NCBI GenBank assembly: GCA_016939375.1
Contig: JAFGHF010000019.1
Span: 1-43,055, forward strand
Reading direction: 5' to 3'
Source: Candidatus Omnitrophota bacterium
Lineage (GTDB): Bacteria > Omnitrophota > Gorgyraeia > JAFGHF01
Length of the DNA: 43,055 nt
Below, piece after piece: positions 25,679 through 33,721 of the stretch. The notes beneath the pieces were generated by a model. It saw nothing but the letters and a program-made list of their open reading frames with translations, was not told the origin of the DNA and did not search any database. Positions within the stretch are counted from its first letter, which is position 1. Each line of letters begins with the position of its first letter. The position numbers and the translations under genes are program-made.

Positions 25679-26391
25679 CTATCCTGTCCTATCGTTCTTA
25701 AGCCCGCTAGAGACTTAAAGGTTGCTCTTTTTTCCTCTAGTTTCAGACTTCTGGGATTGCTTCTCTTGGCGTAGTTTTTGGGACTTTGGTATTGCCTGAA
25801 CAAGTCAAGTTTTCCCAACTCTTTTAACCTATCGTAGATCAATTGCCAGCCACAGTCCTGTTCTTTATCTACTTCGCATTTTCCTTCTTTGGCGCCTCCG
25901 CAAGGGCCGTTTAGCAGGCCTTTTGAGCAGATAGTCACGGGACACAATCCACCTGTGGCCTCTACGATGCACTCTCCGCACAATGAGCAGTATTCAGTGA
26001 TAAAATCATCGCTGACCGTCTCCCCTCCAAAGATGGTATCGCAGCCGGGATGGACTACCGCTCCCCCCGTAGCGTCTATCACTGTGTGGATCCCTTGCCC
26101 GCAGGCCAAAATTAGAAATGAGTCGGCCTTGGCGACCTCTTCTTTATGCTCCTCTAAAAGCAATTTTTTAGCCGCGGCGAGCTTACATAGAGAAGAACCG
26201 CTTGCTGTGGCGGCGTAACCGACAACCCGCACCCCTTCTTTTTCCAGGCGTGCTTTCATTTCTCTGGCTTGTTCTTCTCCGCCCGAACGGCATTTCTCGG
26301 CACAATTGCCGCAACCAACGACAAATACCTTCTCGTCTTTGCTTAAGGCATTGATGATCTCTTTTAATGGTTTTTGGATTGTGGCATGCAT
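25675..26391 (-). CDS. metV: MetV, methylenetetrahydrofolate reductase partner subunit
   Basis: MetV partners MetF in acetogens. The start is set at 26391 (MHATIQKPLKEI) because a GAGGGGGT ribosome-binding site precedes it, and the earlier ATG at 26463 lies in the promoter. The 238 residues have an N-terminal CGNCAEKC motif (three cysteines), a middle ACGQG, and a C-terminal zinc/iron-sulfur domain with CSLCGEC, GGLCPVTICSK, GPCGGAKEGKC and DCGW. It is the first gene of the Wood-Ljungdahl operon. A related second copy lies at 29376-30041. Confidence 0.92.
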   Translation of the reverse strand: MHATIQKPLKEIINALSKDEKVFVVGCGNCAEKCRSGGEEQAREMKARLEKEGVRVVGYAATASGSSLCKLAAAKKLLLEEHKEEVAKADSFLILACGQGIHTVIDATGGAVVHPGCDTIFGGETVSDDFITEYCSLCGECIVEATGGLCPVTICSKGLLNGPCGGAKEGKCEVDKEQDCGWQLIYDRLKELGKLDLFRQYQSPKNYAKRSNPRSLKLEEKRATFKSLAGLRTIGQDR

Positions 26392-26434
26392 CTTACCCCC
26401 TCTTGGCTGGCATGCGTAAAAGACTGGAAGATAG

Positions 26435-26463
26435 ATTTTAGCATTAATTTCGTTATAAGTCAA
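26435..26463 (-). promoter_or_regulatory. Promoter of the metVF-CODH/ACS operon
   Basis: TTGACT (26463-26458), a 17-base spacer and TAAAAT (26440-26435). Transcription would start near 26428, 37 bases before the metV ATG. The -35 box is 30 bases from the -35 of the divergent hydrogenase promoter. Confidence 0.75.
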
Positions 26464-26493
26464 GGGGTGGTTTTAAGATAAAGTAAATAGGTT

Positions 26494-26522
26494 TTGACAA
26501 TTCAAGTTGCGCCTGTTAGAAT
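26494..26522 (+). promoter_or_regulatory. Promoter of the hydrogenase-MetV operon
   Basis: TTGACA (26494-26499), a 17-base spacer and TAGAAT (26517-26522), with the ATG at 26566 and a GGAGG site before it. The stretch between this and the opposite -35 box (26464-26493) is the place to look for a shared regulator site. Confidence 0.8.
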
Positions 26523-26565
26523 AATTTGACCAAACAAGACTCTATAATTTTGGAGGTAATATCGC

Positions 26566-27441
26566 ATGCTAAAGAAAGAAATTCCTGTAATCTGGCTTCA
26601 GGGGGCTGGTTGCACCGGTTGCTCGATTTCGGTTTTAAATGCCGTAAGTCCAAAAATAAAGAATCTTTTGCTTGATGAGACCGTGCCGGGCAAACGCCTG
26701 TCCTTGCGTTTCCACGCCACGATAATGGCCGGTCAAGGGGAGCCGGTAATCGAAGTACTAAGTGATACGCAAAAGCAACAAAAAGGAAAATACGTCCTGG
26801 TAGTCGAAGGCGCCGTTCCTACGGCAAAAAAAGGCATCTACGCAAGCGTAGGAAAAAAAGGTAAGAAACACCTTACTATATTGGATACCGTTGTTGAATT
26901 GGGAAAAGACGCTTTGCTGACCATCGCCTTGGGTACCTGCGCTGCCTACGGAGGAATACCCGCAGCTCATCCCAATCCCACAAAATGTAAAGGCGTAAAA
27001 GACGTTTTTATAGAAAACAAAGTCAATACCCCGGTTATAAACATACCCGGATGCTCCGCCCATCCTGATTGGTTCATAGGCACAATCGCGGCGATACTTT
27101 TAGAGAGAACTTTAGAGCTTGATGATGTATTAAGGCCAAAGTTATTCTTCGGCAAATTGGTGCATGAAAATTGTCCGCGCCGGGCAGATTTCGACAAAGG
27201 TAAATTCGCTAAAAGTCCGGGAGAGGAAGGCTGCCTTTATCTTGTCGGCTGCAAGGGCCATTATACTTACGCCGACTGCCCTTTAAGGCAGTGGAACAGC
27301 GGGCTTAATTGGTGCGTTAAAGCCGGCTCACCGTGTATGGGATGCGTTGAACCCGGTTTTCCCGACTCCACCTCCCCTCTTTATGAAAAGATAAAACCGG
27401 AGGACATCGAAAAATGCATAAGTACAAATACACGACCATAG
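26566..27441 (+). CDS. [NiFe] hydrogenase small subunit
   Basis: A 291-residue electron-transfer subunit. The proximal cluster ligands begin at Cys16 and Cys19 in GAGCTGCS and continue with LGTCAAYGG and PGCSAHPDW. Medial and distal ligands lie in HENCPRR, EGCLYLVGCKGHYTYADCP and PCMGCVEPGFPD. The last block resembles group 1 and 2 uptake hydrogenases. There is no twin-arginine signal: the protein starts MLKKEIPVIWLQ and goes straight into the first cluster, so it should stay in the cytoplasm. It overlaps the large-subunit gene by 28 bases. Confidence 0.94.
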   Translation: MLKKEIPVIWLQGAGCTGCSISVLNAVSPKIKNLLLDETVPGKRLSLRFHATIMAGQGEPVIEVLSDTQKQQKGKYVLVVEGAVPTAKKGIYASVGKKGKKHLTILDTVVELGKDALLTIALGTCAAYGGIPAAHPNPTKCKGVKDVFIENKVNTPVINIPGCSAHPDWFIGTIAAILLERTLELDDVLRPKLFFGKLVHENCPRRADFDKGKFAKSPGEEGCLYLVGCKGHYTYADCPLRQWNSGLNWCVKAGSPCMGCVEPGFPDSTSPLYEKIKPEDIEKCISTNTRP

Positions 27442-28904
27442 ATCCGATTACCAGAATCGAAGGACATTTGGGGATAGAGGTCTTAATCGACAACGGCATC
27501 GCCAAAGAGGCCCATGCCTCAGGGACATTATTTCGCGGTTTCGAGATTATATTGCAAGGAAGGGATCCGCGGGACGCTTCACGCCTGACCCAACGCGTCT
27601 GCGGGGTATGCCCTACCGCCCATGCAACGGCCTCGGCGCTCTGTCTTGATGATGCCTTCGGCATCACCGATAAAATACCCGAAAACGCTAACTTCATCCG
27701 CAGCCTGATCTTCGGCTGTAATCTTTTGCAGTCGCATATACTGCACTTTTATCATCTCGCTGCCCTGGACTACGTAGATGCCACCAAGGCAACCGGTGAG
27801 ATACATCCCTTCACCCCGCGCTACCAGGGCGATTATCGGCTCAGCGAGGATATAAACAACCAAGCGCTAAAACACTACATAATGGCCCTGGATATAAGGC
27901 GAAAAGTCCATGAAATGCTTACCATTTTCGGCGGAAAAATGCCGCATAATGTGGGGATCATCGCCGGAGGGGTCACCGAGAGGCCGACAGAAGATAAAAT
28001 CGCCAATTTTTTGGCCCGGCTCAAGGAAATAATAGATTTTATAGACAACATATATATAGCGGATGTATTGGCCGTTGCCAGGGCCTATGGGGATTATTTC
28101 CAGATCGGCAAAGGCTGCGGCAATTTTTTGGCCTACGGAGGGTTCGCCACTGCCGGGGGTAAGCTTTTTAAATCAGGGATAACTTCCGATGGCCAAAAGG
28201 CCGATTCTTTTAAACAGCAAAACATAACCGAGGATGTAAAACACTCCTGGTATAGAGATGAATCCTCCGGCAAAAACCCGAAGCAGGGAGAGACTAAAAC
28301 CCATCCGGAAAAAGAAACAGGATATTCATTTATCAAGGCTCCGCGCTATGAAGGCAGAGTATATGAATTGGGACCTTTGGCCAGGACAGTGGTCAGTTTT
28401 GCTCAAGACGATGGCAAAACGAAAAAAATGCTCCAGCCCATATTATCCGAATTCAAGGTTGGCGTGGAAAGTCTCTTTTCCGTCCTTGGCCGCCACGCAG
28501 CCCGAGCCCTAGAATGCAAGCTTATATCTGAGAACATGCTGCAATGGCTAAACGGCCTTGAGCCCGACGGACCCATATCCTGTGAATACGAGATCCCTCA
28601 AGAAGCCCAAGGTTCCGGCCTAAGCGAAGCCCCCCGAGGCAGCCTGGGCCATTGGATATCCATTAAAGATAAAAAAATCCAGCGCTATCAGATCATCACG
28701 CCTACCGCCTGGAATGGTTCGCCCAAAGATGACAAGGATCAGAGCGGCCCCATAGAACAGGCTATAATAGGCACTAAAATAAAAGATGAAAAGAATCCCT
28801 TTGAGGTAGTAAGGATTATCCGTTCATTTGACCCTTGTCTGGCATGTGCAGTACACCTTATAAACGCAAAAGGAAAAAGGCTTGGAGAATTCGAGGTCGT
28901 CTAA
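27414..28904 (+). CDS. [NiFe] hydrogenase large subunit
   Basis: The 496-residue catalytic subunit. Nickel ligands are Cys63 and Cys66 in RVCGVCPTAHA and Cys475 and Cys478 in DPCLACAVH. After His481 a 15-residue tail (LINAKGKRLGEFEVV) remains, the peptide normally cut off by a dedicated protease, whose gene follows directly. A GGAGGA site precedes the ATG. The sequence resembles uptake-type (group 1 or 2) enzymes, but no cytochrome b, ferredoxin or HoxFU-type subunit is encoded alongside. Confidence 0.95.
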   Translation: MHKYKYTTIDPITRIEGHLGIEVLIDNGIAKEAHASGTLFRGFEIILQGRDPRDASRLTQRVCGVCPTAHATASALCLDDAFGITDKIPENANFIRSLIFGCNLLQSHILHFYHLAALDYVDATKATGEIHPFTPRYQGDYRLSEDINNQALKHYIMALDIRRKVHEMLTIFGGKMPHNVGIIAGGVTERPTEDKIANFLARLKEIIDFIDNIYIADVLAVARAYGDYFQIGKGCGNFLAYGGFATAGGKLFKSGITSDGQKADSFKQQNITEDVKHSWYRDESSGKNPKQGETKTHPEKETGYSFIKAPRYEGRVYELGPLARTVVSFAQDDGKTKKMLQPILSEFKVGVESLFSVLGRHAARALECKLISENMLQWLNGLEPDGPISCEYEIPQEAQGSGLSEAPRGSLGHWISIKDKKIQRYQIITPTAWNGSPKDDKDQSGPIEQAIIGTKIKDEKNPFEVVRIIRSFDPCLACAVHLINAKGKRLGEFEVV

Positions 28905-29373
28905 AAAAATCTCTGTCTTGGGGCTAGGCAATATACTCCTAAAAGATGAAGGCTTTGGCATACATCTGATCAGGCGATTACAAAGGCTATCGCTGCCTGA
29001 TCATATAGAGCTCATAGATGGAGGCACTTGCGGACTGGATGCCTTAGCTCTTTTCGCTGGCTCTGATAAATTAATCATACTTGACGCGATCGCACATTAT
29101 GGCAAGCCTGCGACAATATACCGCATTTCGGCCGAAGACCTACTTGACGATCCCCTAACCGCTGTGTTATCGCTGCATCAAGTCGGCGCCCTGGAGACAA
29201 TCAGCATAGCAAAAAAAACTGGTAAACTCCCCCCCAAAACTGTTATAATCGGTATTGAACCTAAGCAGATAACCTGGGGCCTGGACTTAAGCAAAGAAAT
29301 AGCGCAAAAAGTACCGCAGGTCATAGATATGGTACTAAAGGAAATCGGAATTTTGCAGAAAGTAAAAGAATAG
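28882..29373 (+). CDS. Hydrogenase maturation endopeptidase (HyaD/HycI family)
   Basis: Cleaves the C-terminal peptide of the large subunit after nickel insertion. Seen: VLGLGNILLKDEGFGIHL with the metal-binding Asp/Glu, IDGGTCGLDAL, LIILDAI with the second aspartate, SLHQVGALETI with the histidine and IGIEPKQI. The start must be a TTG (28882): no ATG is in frame before the first motif, AAAGG lies just upstream, and it overlaps the large-subunit gene by 23 bases. The length, 163, is typical. Confidence 0.92.
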   Translation: MENSRSSKKISVLGLGNILLKDEGFGIHLIRRLQRLSLPDHIELIDGGTCGLDALALFAGSDKLIILDAIAHYGKPATIYRISAEDLLDDPLTAVLSLHQVGALETISIAKKTGKLPPKTVIIGIEPKQITWGLDLSKEIAQKVPQVIDMVLKEIGILQKVKE

Positions 29374-29375
29374 CA

Positions 29376-30041
29376 ATGATACTGACAGAAAAAAAGCCCT
29401 TAGAAGAGATCTTAAGTTTCATGCAGCAGGATGAAAACATATTCTTGCTTGCCTGCGGCGGTTGTCCCGAATCCGCCGAAATAGGCGGAGAAGCTGCAGT
29501 TCTGGAAATGAAAGAAGGGCTGGAGAAGGCCGGTAAAACGATCACCGGCTATCTTATAGTCGACTTTCTCTGCAATAAAGTATTGGCAACGATGAGGATC
29601 ATCCGCCATAAAGAAAAAATAGCCCAGGCAGACGCTATTTTGGTATTATCCTGCGGTATAGGCGTGCAGGCTGTGTCTTCGATAATGAAAAAAATGGTCT
29701 ATCCCGCCCTCAATACCATATCGATGGGCGGCTTTCAAGGCCTCTGGCCGGGACAGGAACGCTGCGAACAATGCGGTGAGTGCATCTTAAACTTGACCGG
29801 CGGCATATGTCCGATCACTTTTTGCAGCAAGACCCTGCTTAATGGGCCCTGTGGCGGAGCCAAAGACGGAAAATGCGAGATCGACAAGGAAAAAGACTGC
29901 GGTTGGCATCTGATCTATGAAAGGTTAAAAAAGGTCGGCAGGCTGGATAAGTTAAAGGAATTCAAAAAAGCCAGAAATTTTAAAAAGATGGAACCTAACT
30001 CTGAGGTACGCAAAAAGAGGTTTTTCGATATCGAACAGTAA
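29376..30041 (+). CDS. Second MetV-like protein, in the hydrogenase operon
   Basis: A 221-residue MetV paralogue. The C-terminal zinc/iron-sulfur domain is almost the same as in metV (CEQCGEC, GGICPITFCSK, GPCGGAKDGKC, DCGWHLIYERLKK). The N-terminal motif is reduced: ACGGCPES keeps two cysteines where MetV has three (CGNCAEKC), and SCGIG replaces ACGQG. It begins 2 bases after the protease gene. It could link the hydrogenase to MetF in place of the first MetV, or be an electron-transfer adaptor. No MetF copy is in this operon. Confidence 0.88.
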   Translation: MILTEKKPLEEILSFMQQDENIFLLACGGCPESAEIGGEAAVLEMKEGLEKAGKTITGYLIVDFLCNKVLATMRIIRHKEKIAQADAILVLSCGIGVQAVSSIMKKMVYPALNTISMGGFQGLWPGQERCEQCGECILNLTGGICPITFCSKTLLNGPCGGAKDGKCEIDKEKDCGWHLIYERLKKVGRLDKLKEFKKARNFKKMEPNSEVRKKRFFDIEQ

Positions 30042-30052
30042 CCCTTCGCAAA

Positions 30053-30958
30053 TCATCCCGCCTTCTGCAATTTTGCACACTCAAGAGTGTTTTTAATCAG
30101 CATAGTCACTGTCAAAGGGCCCACCCCTCCGGGGACCGGGGAAATATAAGAGCAGATCTCCTTGGCCGCCTCGAATTCTACGTCACCTACGGTCTTTTTC
30201 TTCGGTTTTCCCTTTTCATTTAAGACGGGTTTTCCCTTTTCATCGAGCATAGGCACGCGGTTTATTCCTATATCGATCACGATGGCCCCCTCTTTAATCA
30301 TGTCCGCCTTTATCAACCCGGCCTTGCCCACTGCCACAAATAAAATATCGGCTCTCTTGGTGTGAAATTTTAAATCGCGTGTGGCAATATGACAGACTGT
30401 AGGCGTAGCTGATTCTAGTTGCGAAGCTAACAAAAGTAAGGCCAGCGGTTTTCCCACAATCTCGCTATGGCCGACCACGATTACTTCCTTGCCTTTTAAA
30501 TTAACTCCGCTGGACTTCAAAAGCTCGATTGCTCCCAACGCCGTAGGAGGAGCAAGCCTAGGATTGCCGTAGACCAGCATCCCCATGTTGACCGGATGTA
30601 ATCCTTCGACGTCTTTGTGGGGAGCGATTTCGATCTGTATGGCCCGGGCATCGAGGTGGGCCGGGAGAGGCATCTGCAAGATAATGCCCGTTATCCTCTT
30701 ATCCTTATTTAATTCTTCTATGGCGTAACTTAGATCTTCTAAAGATATATCAGCGGGAAACTCTTTTAACTCATAGGTAAGGCCCATTTCTTCGCATGAC
30801 TTTTTCTGTTGTTTTATATATACTCTTGAGGCCGGATTCTCACCCACCTGCACGGCCACCAAGTGCGGGGCGCCCAACTGAGCGATCTCCTTTTTTAATC
30901 CTTCTTTGATCTTTACCGCTAATGTTTCGCCGTCTAAAAGTCGTGCCCCCATCGCCAT
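30053..30958 (-). CDS. folD: FolD, methylene-THF dehydrogenase/methenyl-THF cyclohydrolase
   Basis: FolD interconverts formyl-, methenyl- and methylene-THF with NAD(P)H. The 301 residues show YIKQQKKSCEEMG with the catalytic Lys and Tyr region, GIILQMPLPAHLD, KDVEGLHPVNMG and the Rossmann stretch VVGHSEIVGKPLA, ending with SPVPGGVGPLTVTML. An insert near GKPVLNEKGKPKKKTVGDV carries a tandem near-repeat. The ribosome site AAGGGG favours Met3 (30952) over Met1. It is the last gene of the purH-folD operon and converges on the hydrogenase operon with 11 bases between them. Confidence 0.95.
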   Translation of the reverse strand: MAMGARLLDGETLAVKIKEGLKKEIAQLGAPHLVAVQVGENPASRVYIKQQKKSCEEMGLTYELKEFPADISLEDLSYAIEELNKDKRITGIILQMPLPAHLDARAIQIEIAPHKDVEGLHPVNMGMLVYGNPRLAPPTALGAIELLKSSGVNLKGKEVIVVGHSEIVGKPLALLLLASQLESATPTVCHIATRDLKFHTKRADILFVAVGKAGLIKADMIKEGAIVIDIGINRVPMLDEKGKPVLNEKGKPKKKTVGDVEFEAAKEICSYISPVPGGVGPLTVTMLIKNTLECAKLQKAG

Positions 30959-30964
30959 CCCCTT

Positions 30965-31597
30965 CTATTGACTTATTTTAATCTTTCCTTTTAACACAGG
31001 CCAAAGTTCGCCCCGGACCGCACCGACTTCTTCTTCTAAAGGATCCAACGCCTTTCTGACCTTTACGATAAATTCTTTGTCTTTGATGCCGTTTAGGTTT
31101 ATCTCGACGTTCAACAGCGCAGATTGAAATGCGGAATGCAAAAGCACAAGCGCCACACCGACATCGCTGATCAAGTTGATATTGCCCTTCTCAGCCAAAA
31201 GCGGACAGAGTTTAACAGCCTGATGAGAGCATTTGCATACCTCAAACGGCGCGGTCAATGCTTCCTTGAGCGCCTTTTCGATTTGGGCACTGCGCTTTCG
31301 CTTATCCTCATCACTCTCTTTGGGGAGTTTATAGGCGGAGGCGACCTTTTTATATACGGCTACATCTTTATCGACAAGCAAAAGTAGTTGCTGCCTTAGA
31401 TCTTCTGACTCGGCCAAGGCAGCCTTCACTTGCGCCTCATAGGCCTTATATTTTTCCTTGCCCAGGGTAAAATTAGCTACCATGCTTAAAAGGCTTACTC
31501 CCAAGGCCGCCGAACAAGCAGCGGCACTTCCTCCCCCGGGAGCCGGCTTTTTGCCGGCCAAATCATCCAAATAACCTTTAAGCTGGCCTTGATACAT
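30965..31597 (-). CDS. fchA: Methenyl-THF cyclohydrolase, FchA family
   Basis: A 210-residue helical protein of the formiminotransferase-cyclodeaminase fold. The PAPGGGSAAACSAALG loop near the N-terminus is characteristic. In acetogens FchA converts formyl-THF to methenyl-THF beside Fhs and FolD. The start is set at 31597 (MYQGQLKGYL) because of an AAAGGA site and because an earlier ATG would overlap the preceding gene. FolD also has cyclohydrolase activity, so the two may be redundant or divide the load. Confidence 0.9.
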   Translation of the reverse strand: MYQGQLKGYLDDLAGKKPAPGGGSAAACSAALGVSLLSMVANFTLGKEKYKAYEAQVKAALAESEDLRQQLLLLVDKDVAVYKKVASAYKLPKESDEDKRKRSAQIEKALKEALTAPFEVCKCSHQAVKLCPLLAEKGNINLISDVGVALVLLHSAFQSALLNVEINLNGIKDKEFIVKVRKALDPLEEEVGAVRGELWPVLKGKIKISQ

Positions 31598-31607
31598 TTT
31601 ATTTCCT

Positions 31608-32018
31608 TTAGCTAAATTGTTTCCGCACATCGGGACGATGCAGGAAATATACTATCGCGAAATCTAGCACCACGCTTACGGGGATGAGAAAAAAATTGCG
31701 GATGTACATCGGTTGTATACCATAATTATTGAATATCGCCTTGCCCACGATTAAATGCGGTATATCGATCACGGCGATAAAGATTACCAGGCTACGCCCA
31801 AACTCCTTTAATTTCAGAAGTTCAAAAGACCCCACCACAAAACCGACCAAGATCACCGTCGAGATCAACCATACTAATTGCAGCGGCGCATAATAAAGGT
31901 CGAATAAAGTGCGCGTGAATTTGCGGACAGGAAAGAATCCCTGTGCTAAAATCAATGTATTCCAGGTCACCAGCCAAGAACCGACGACAAAAGTACCACG
32001 GGAACTTTTTCTCTGCAT
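31608..32018 (-). CDS. Membrane protein, unknown function, in the folate operon
   Basis: The 136 residues contain about four hydrophobic segments (near 10-28, 46-64, 74-93 and 108-126) and basic ends. I recognise no family. Its start overlaps the fhs stop by one base (TGATG), and it ends 10 bases before the fchA start. Coupled translation between two enzymes of one pathway makes it likely to be expressed, though a functional link is not shown. Confidence 0.7.
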   Translation of the reverse strand: MQRKSSRGTFVVGSWLVTWNTLILAQGFFPVRKFTRTLFDLYYAPLQLVWLISTVILVGFVVGSFELLKLKEFGRSLVIFIAVIDIPHLIVGKAIFNNYGIQPMYIRNFFLIPVSVVLDFAIVYFLHRPDVRKQFS

Positions 32019-33721
32019 CAGAATAACCCCACTACGTTTCCTTTTTTATCTATGTCGATCTTCTCTCCCGCCGGATGCGTGGGCAAGCCCGGCATCGTGC
32101 GCATTGTGCCGCACAAGGGATATAAAAATCCCGCTCCCACAGAGGCGCGTACACCGCGTATGGGCAGGGTAAAGCCTTCTGGCCTGCCTTTTAATTTCGG
32201 ATCATGGGAAAGTGAAAGATGGGTCTTGGCCATACAAAGCGGCAGCTTATCATAGCCAAGCTTATTAAATAAATCGATGTCTTTATCGGCGGCCGGGGCA
32301 TATTCTACGCTCGAGGCGCCATAGATTTTTGTGGCGATGGTCTCGATCTTTTTCTTGATCGGCCAATCTAAAGGATAGAGAAAGCGAAAATTCGATTTTT
32401 TATTACAGGCTCGCACGACCGCCTTGGCTAATTGCTCTCCCCCTTTTGAGCCCTTAGCCCAGACTTCGCTCAAAATCGCATCTTCCGCTCCAGCGGCAAT
32501 GGCCTTTTTACGGACTAACTCGATCTCTTTTTTAGTATCCGCGGTAAATCTATTAATCGCCACGACAACGGGTACGCCGAATAACTTCATATTCTCAATA
32601 TGCTTTTCTAAATTGGCGCACCCCTGTTCTAAAGCTTCTAAGTTTTCCTTAAGCAGCTCTGGATCAAGCGGTTTTCCGGCCACCACGCTGAACCTTCCCG
32701 AATGCATCTTTAAGGCCCGGACTGTACAAACCATGACCACGCAATTAGGCTTTAACCCGCTCATCCTCGATTTGATATTGAAGAATTTCTCCGCCCCGCA
32801 ATCGGCACCGAATCCGGATTCGGTGACTACGTATTCGGAAAGCTTAAGCGCTATCTTATCGGCAATGATAGAGCTGTTTCCATGGGCGATATTTGCAAAG
32901 GGACCGGCATGCACAAAACAAGGTGTGTTATCCAACGTCTGCAGAAGGTTGGGCTTAATCGCATCTTTGAGCAATACCGTCATCGCCCCGGCCACTTTAA
33001 TATCTTCTGCGGTAACCGGCTTTCCGTCCTTAGTTGTAGCTAATATTATACTGCCGATGCGCCTGCGCAGGTCTTTAAGGCTGGTGGTTAGGGCAAGTAT
33101 CGCCATTACCTCGCTGGCTACGGTGATATCAAAGCCGGCATCCCGTTCAAAACCATCCTGCGGCCCGCCTAAACCAATCTTGATATTGCGTAAAAACCTG
33201 TCTGAAACATCGACGACTCTTCTCCACATGATCGAATCGGGGTCGATATTCAACGGATTTCCTTTTAATACCGAGTTATCCAAAAATGCCGCGCAAAGAT
33301 TATGGGCTAAGCCGACCGCGTGCACATCGCCGGTCAAGTGCAGGTTAAAATCCTCCATGGGCACGACTTGGGAATAACCGCCTCCGGCAGCGCCGCCTTT
33401 TATGCCGAATACCGGGCCTAAGGAAGGCTGACGGATGCAGACTGTGGTGCGCTTGCCGATCCTGTTTAAGGACATCGCCAGGCCAATAGTATTCACGGTC
33501 TTTCCTTCGCCCAAAGGTGTAGGCGTAATCGCGGTCACATCGATATATTTACCGTCCTTTTTATTTTTCAGGCGCTCCATTACCGACAGCGATACTTTAG
33601 CTTTATAATTTCCGTAGAGCTCAAGTTCTTTTTCCTTGATACCGATCTTCTTGGCCACTTCTTTGATGGGCTTTAATTTTGCTACCCGGGCTATATCTAT
33701 ATCGGCGGGTACTTTTTTCAT
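32018..33721 (-). CDS. fhs: Formate-tetrahydrofolate ligase
   Basis: Fhs makes formyl-THF from formate, THF and ATP, the entry of the methyl branch. The 567 residues are the normal length. The P-loop TPTPLGEGKT (66-75) and RQPSLGPVFGIKGGAAGGGYSQ in two family blocks, plus VTESGFGADCGAEKF, are diagnostic. It overlaps the MetE-like gene by 4 bases (ATGA). It belongs to the operon headed by purH, so it may respond to the ZTP-like leader at 36698-36762. Confidence 0.97.
   Translation of the reverse strand: MKKVPADIDIARVAKLKPIKEVAKKIGIKEKELELYGNYKAKVSLSVMERLKNKKDGKYIDVTAITPTPLGEGKTVNTIGLAMSLNRIGKRTTVCIRQPSLGPVFGIKGGAAGGGYSQVVPMEDFNLHLTGDVHAVGLAHNLCAAFLDNSVLKGNPLNIDPDSIMWRRVVDVSDRFLRNIKIGLGGPQDGFERDAGFDITVASEVMAILALTTSLKDLRRRIGSIILATTKDGKPVTAEDIKVAGAMTVLLKDAIKPNLLQTLDNTPCFVHAGPFANIAHGNSSIIADKIALKLSEYVVTESGFGADCGAEKFFNIKSRMSGLKPNCVVMVCTVRALKMHSGRFSVVAGKPLDPELLKENLEALEQGCANLEKHIENMKLFGVPVVVAINRFTADTKKEIELVRKKAIAAGAEDAILSEVWAKGSKGGEQLAKAVVRACNKKSNFRFLYPLDWPIKKKIETIATKIYGASSVEYAPAADKDIDLFNKLGYDKLPLCMAKTHLSLSHDPKLKGRPEGFTLPIRGVRASVGAGFLYPLCGTMRTMPGLPTHPAGEKIDIDKKGNVVGLF

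Noticed and set aside
26392-26463. Longer MetV start at 26463
   Set aside because: It falls on the -35 box of the predicted promoter, while the ATG at 26391 has a strong ribosome-binding site.
32424-33377. Long plus-strand open frame opposite fhs
   Set aside because: fhs is unmistakable on the minus strand; the opposite frame has no family features.
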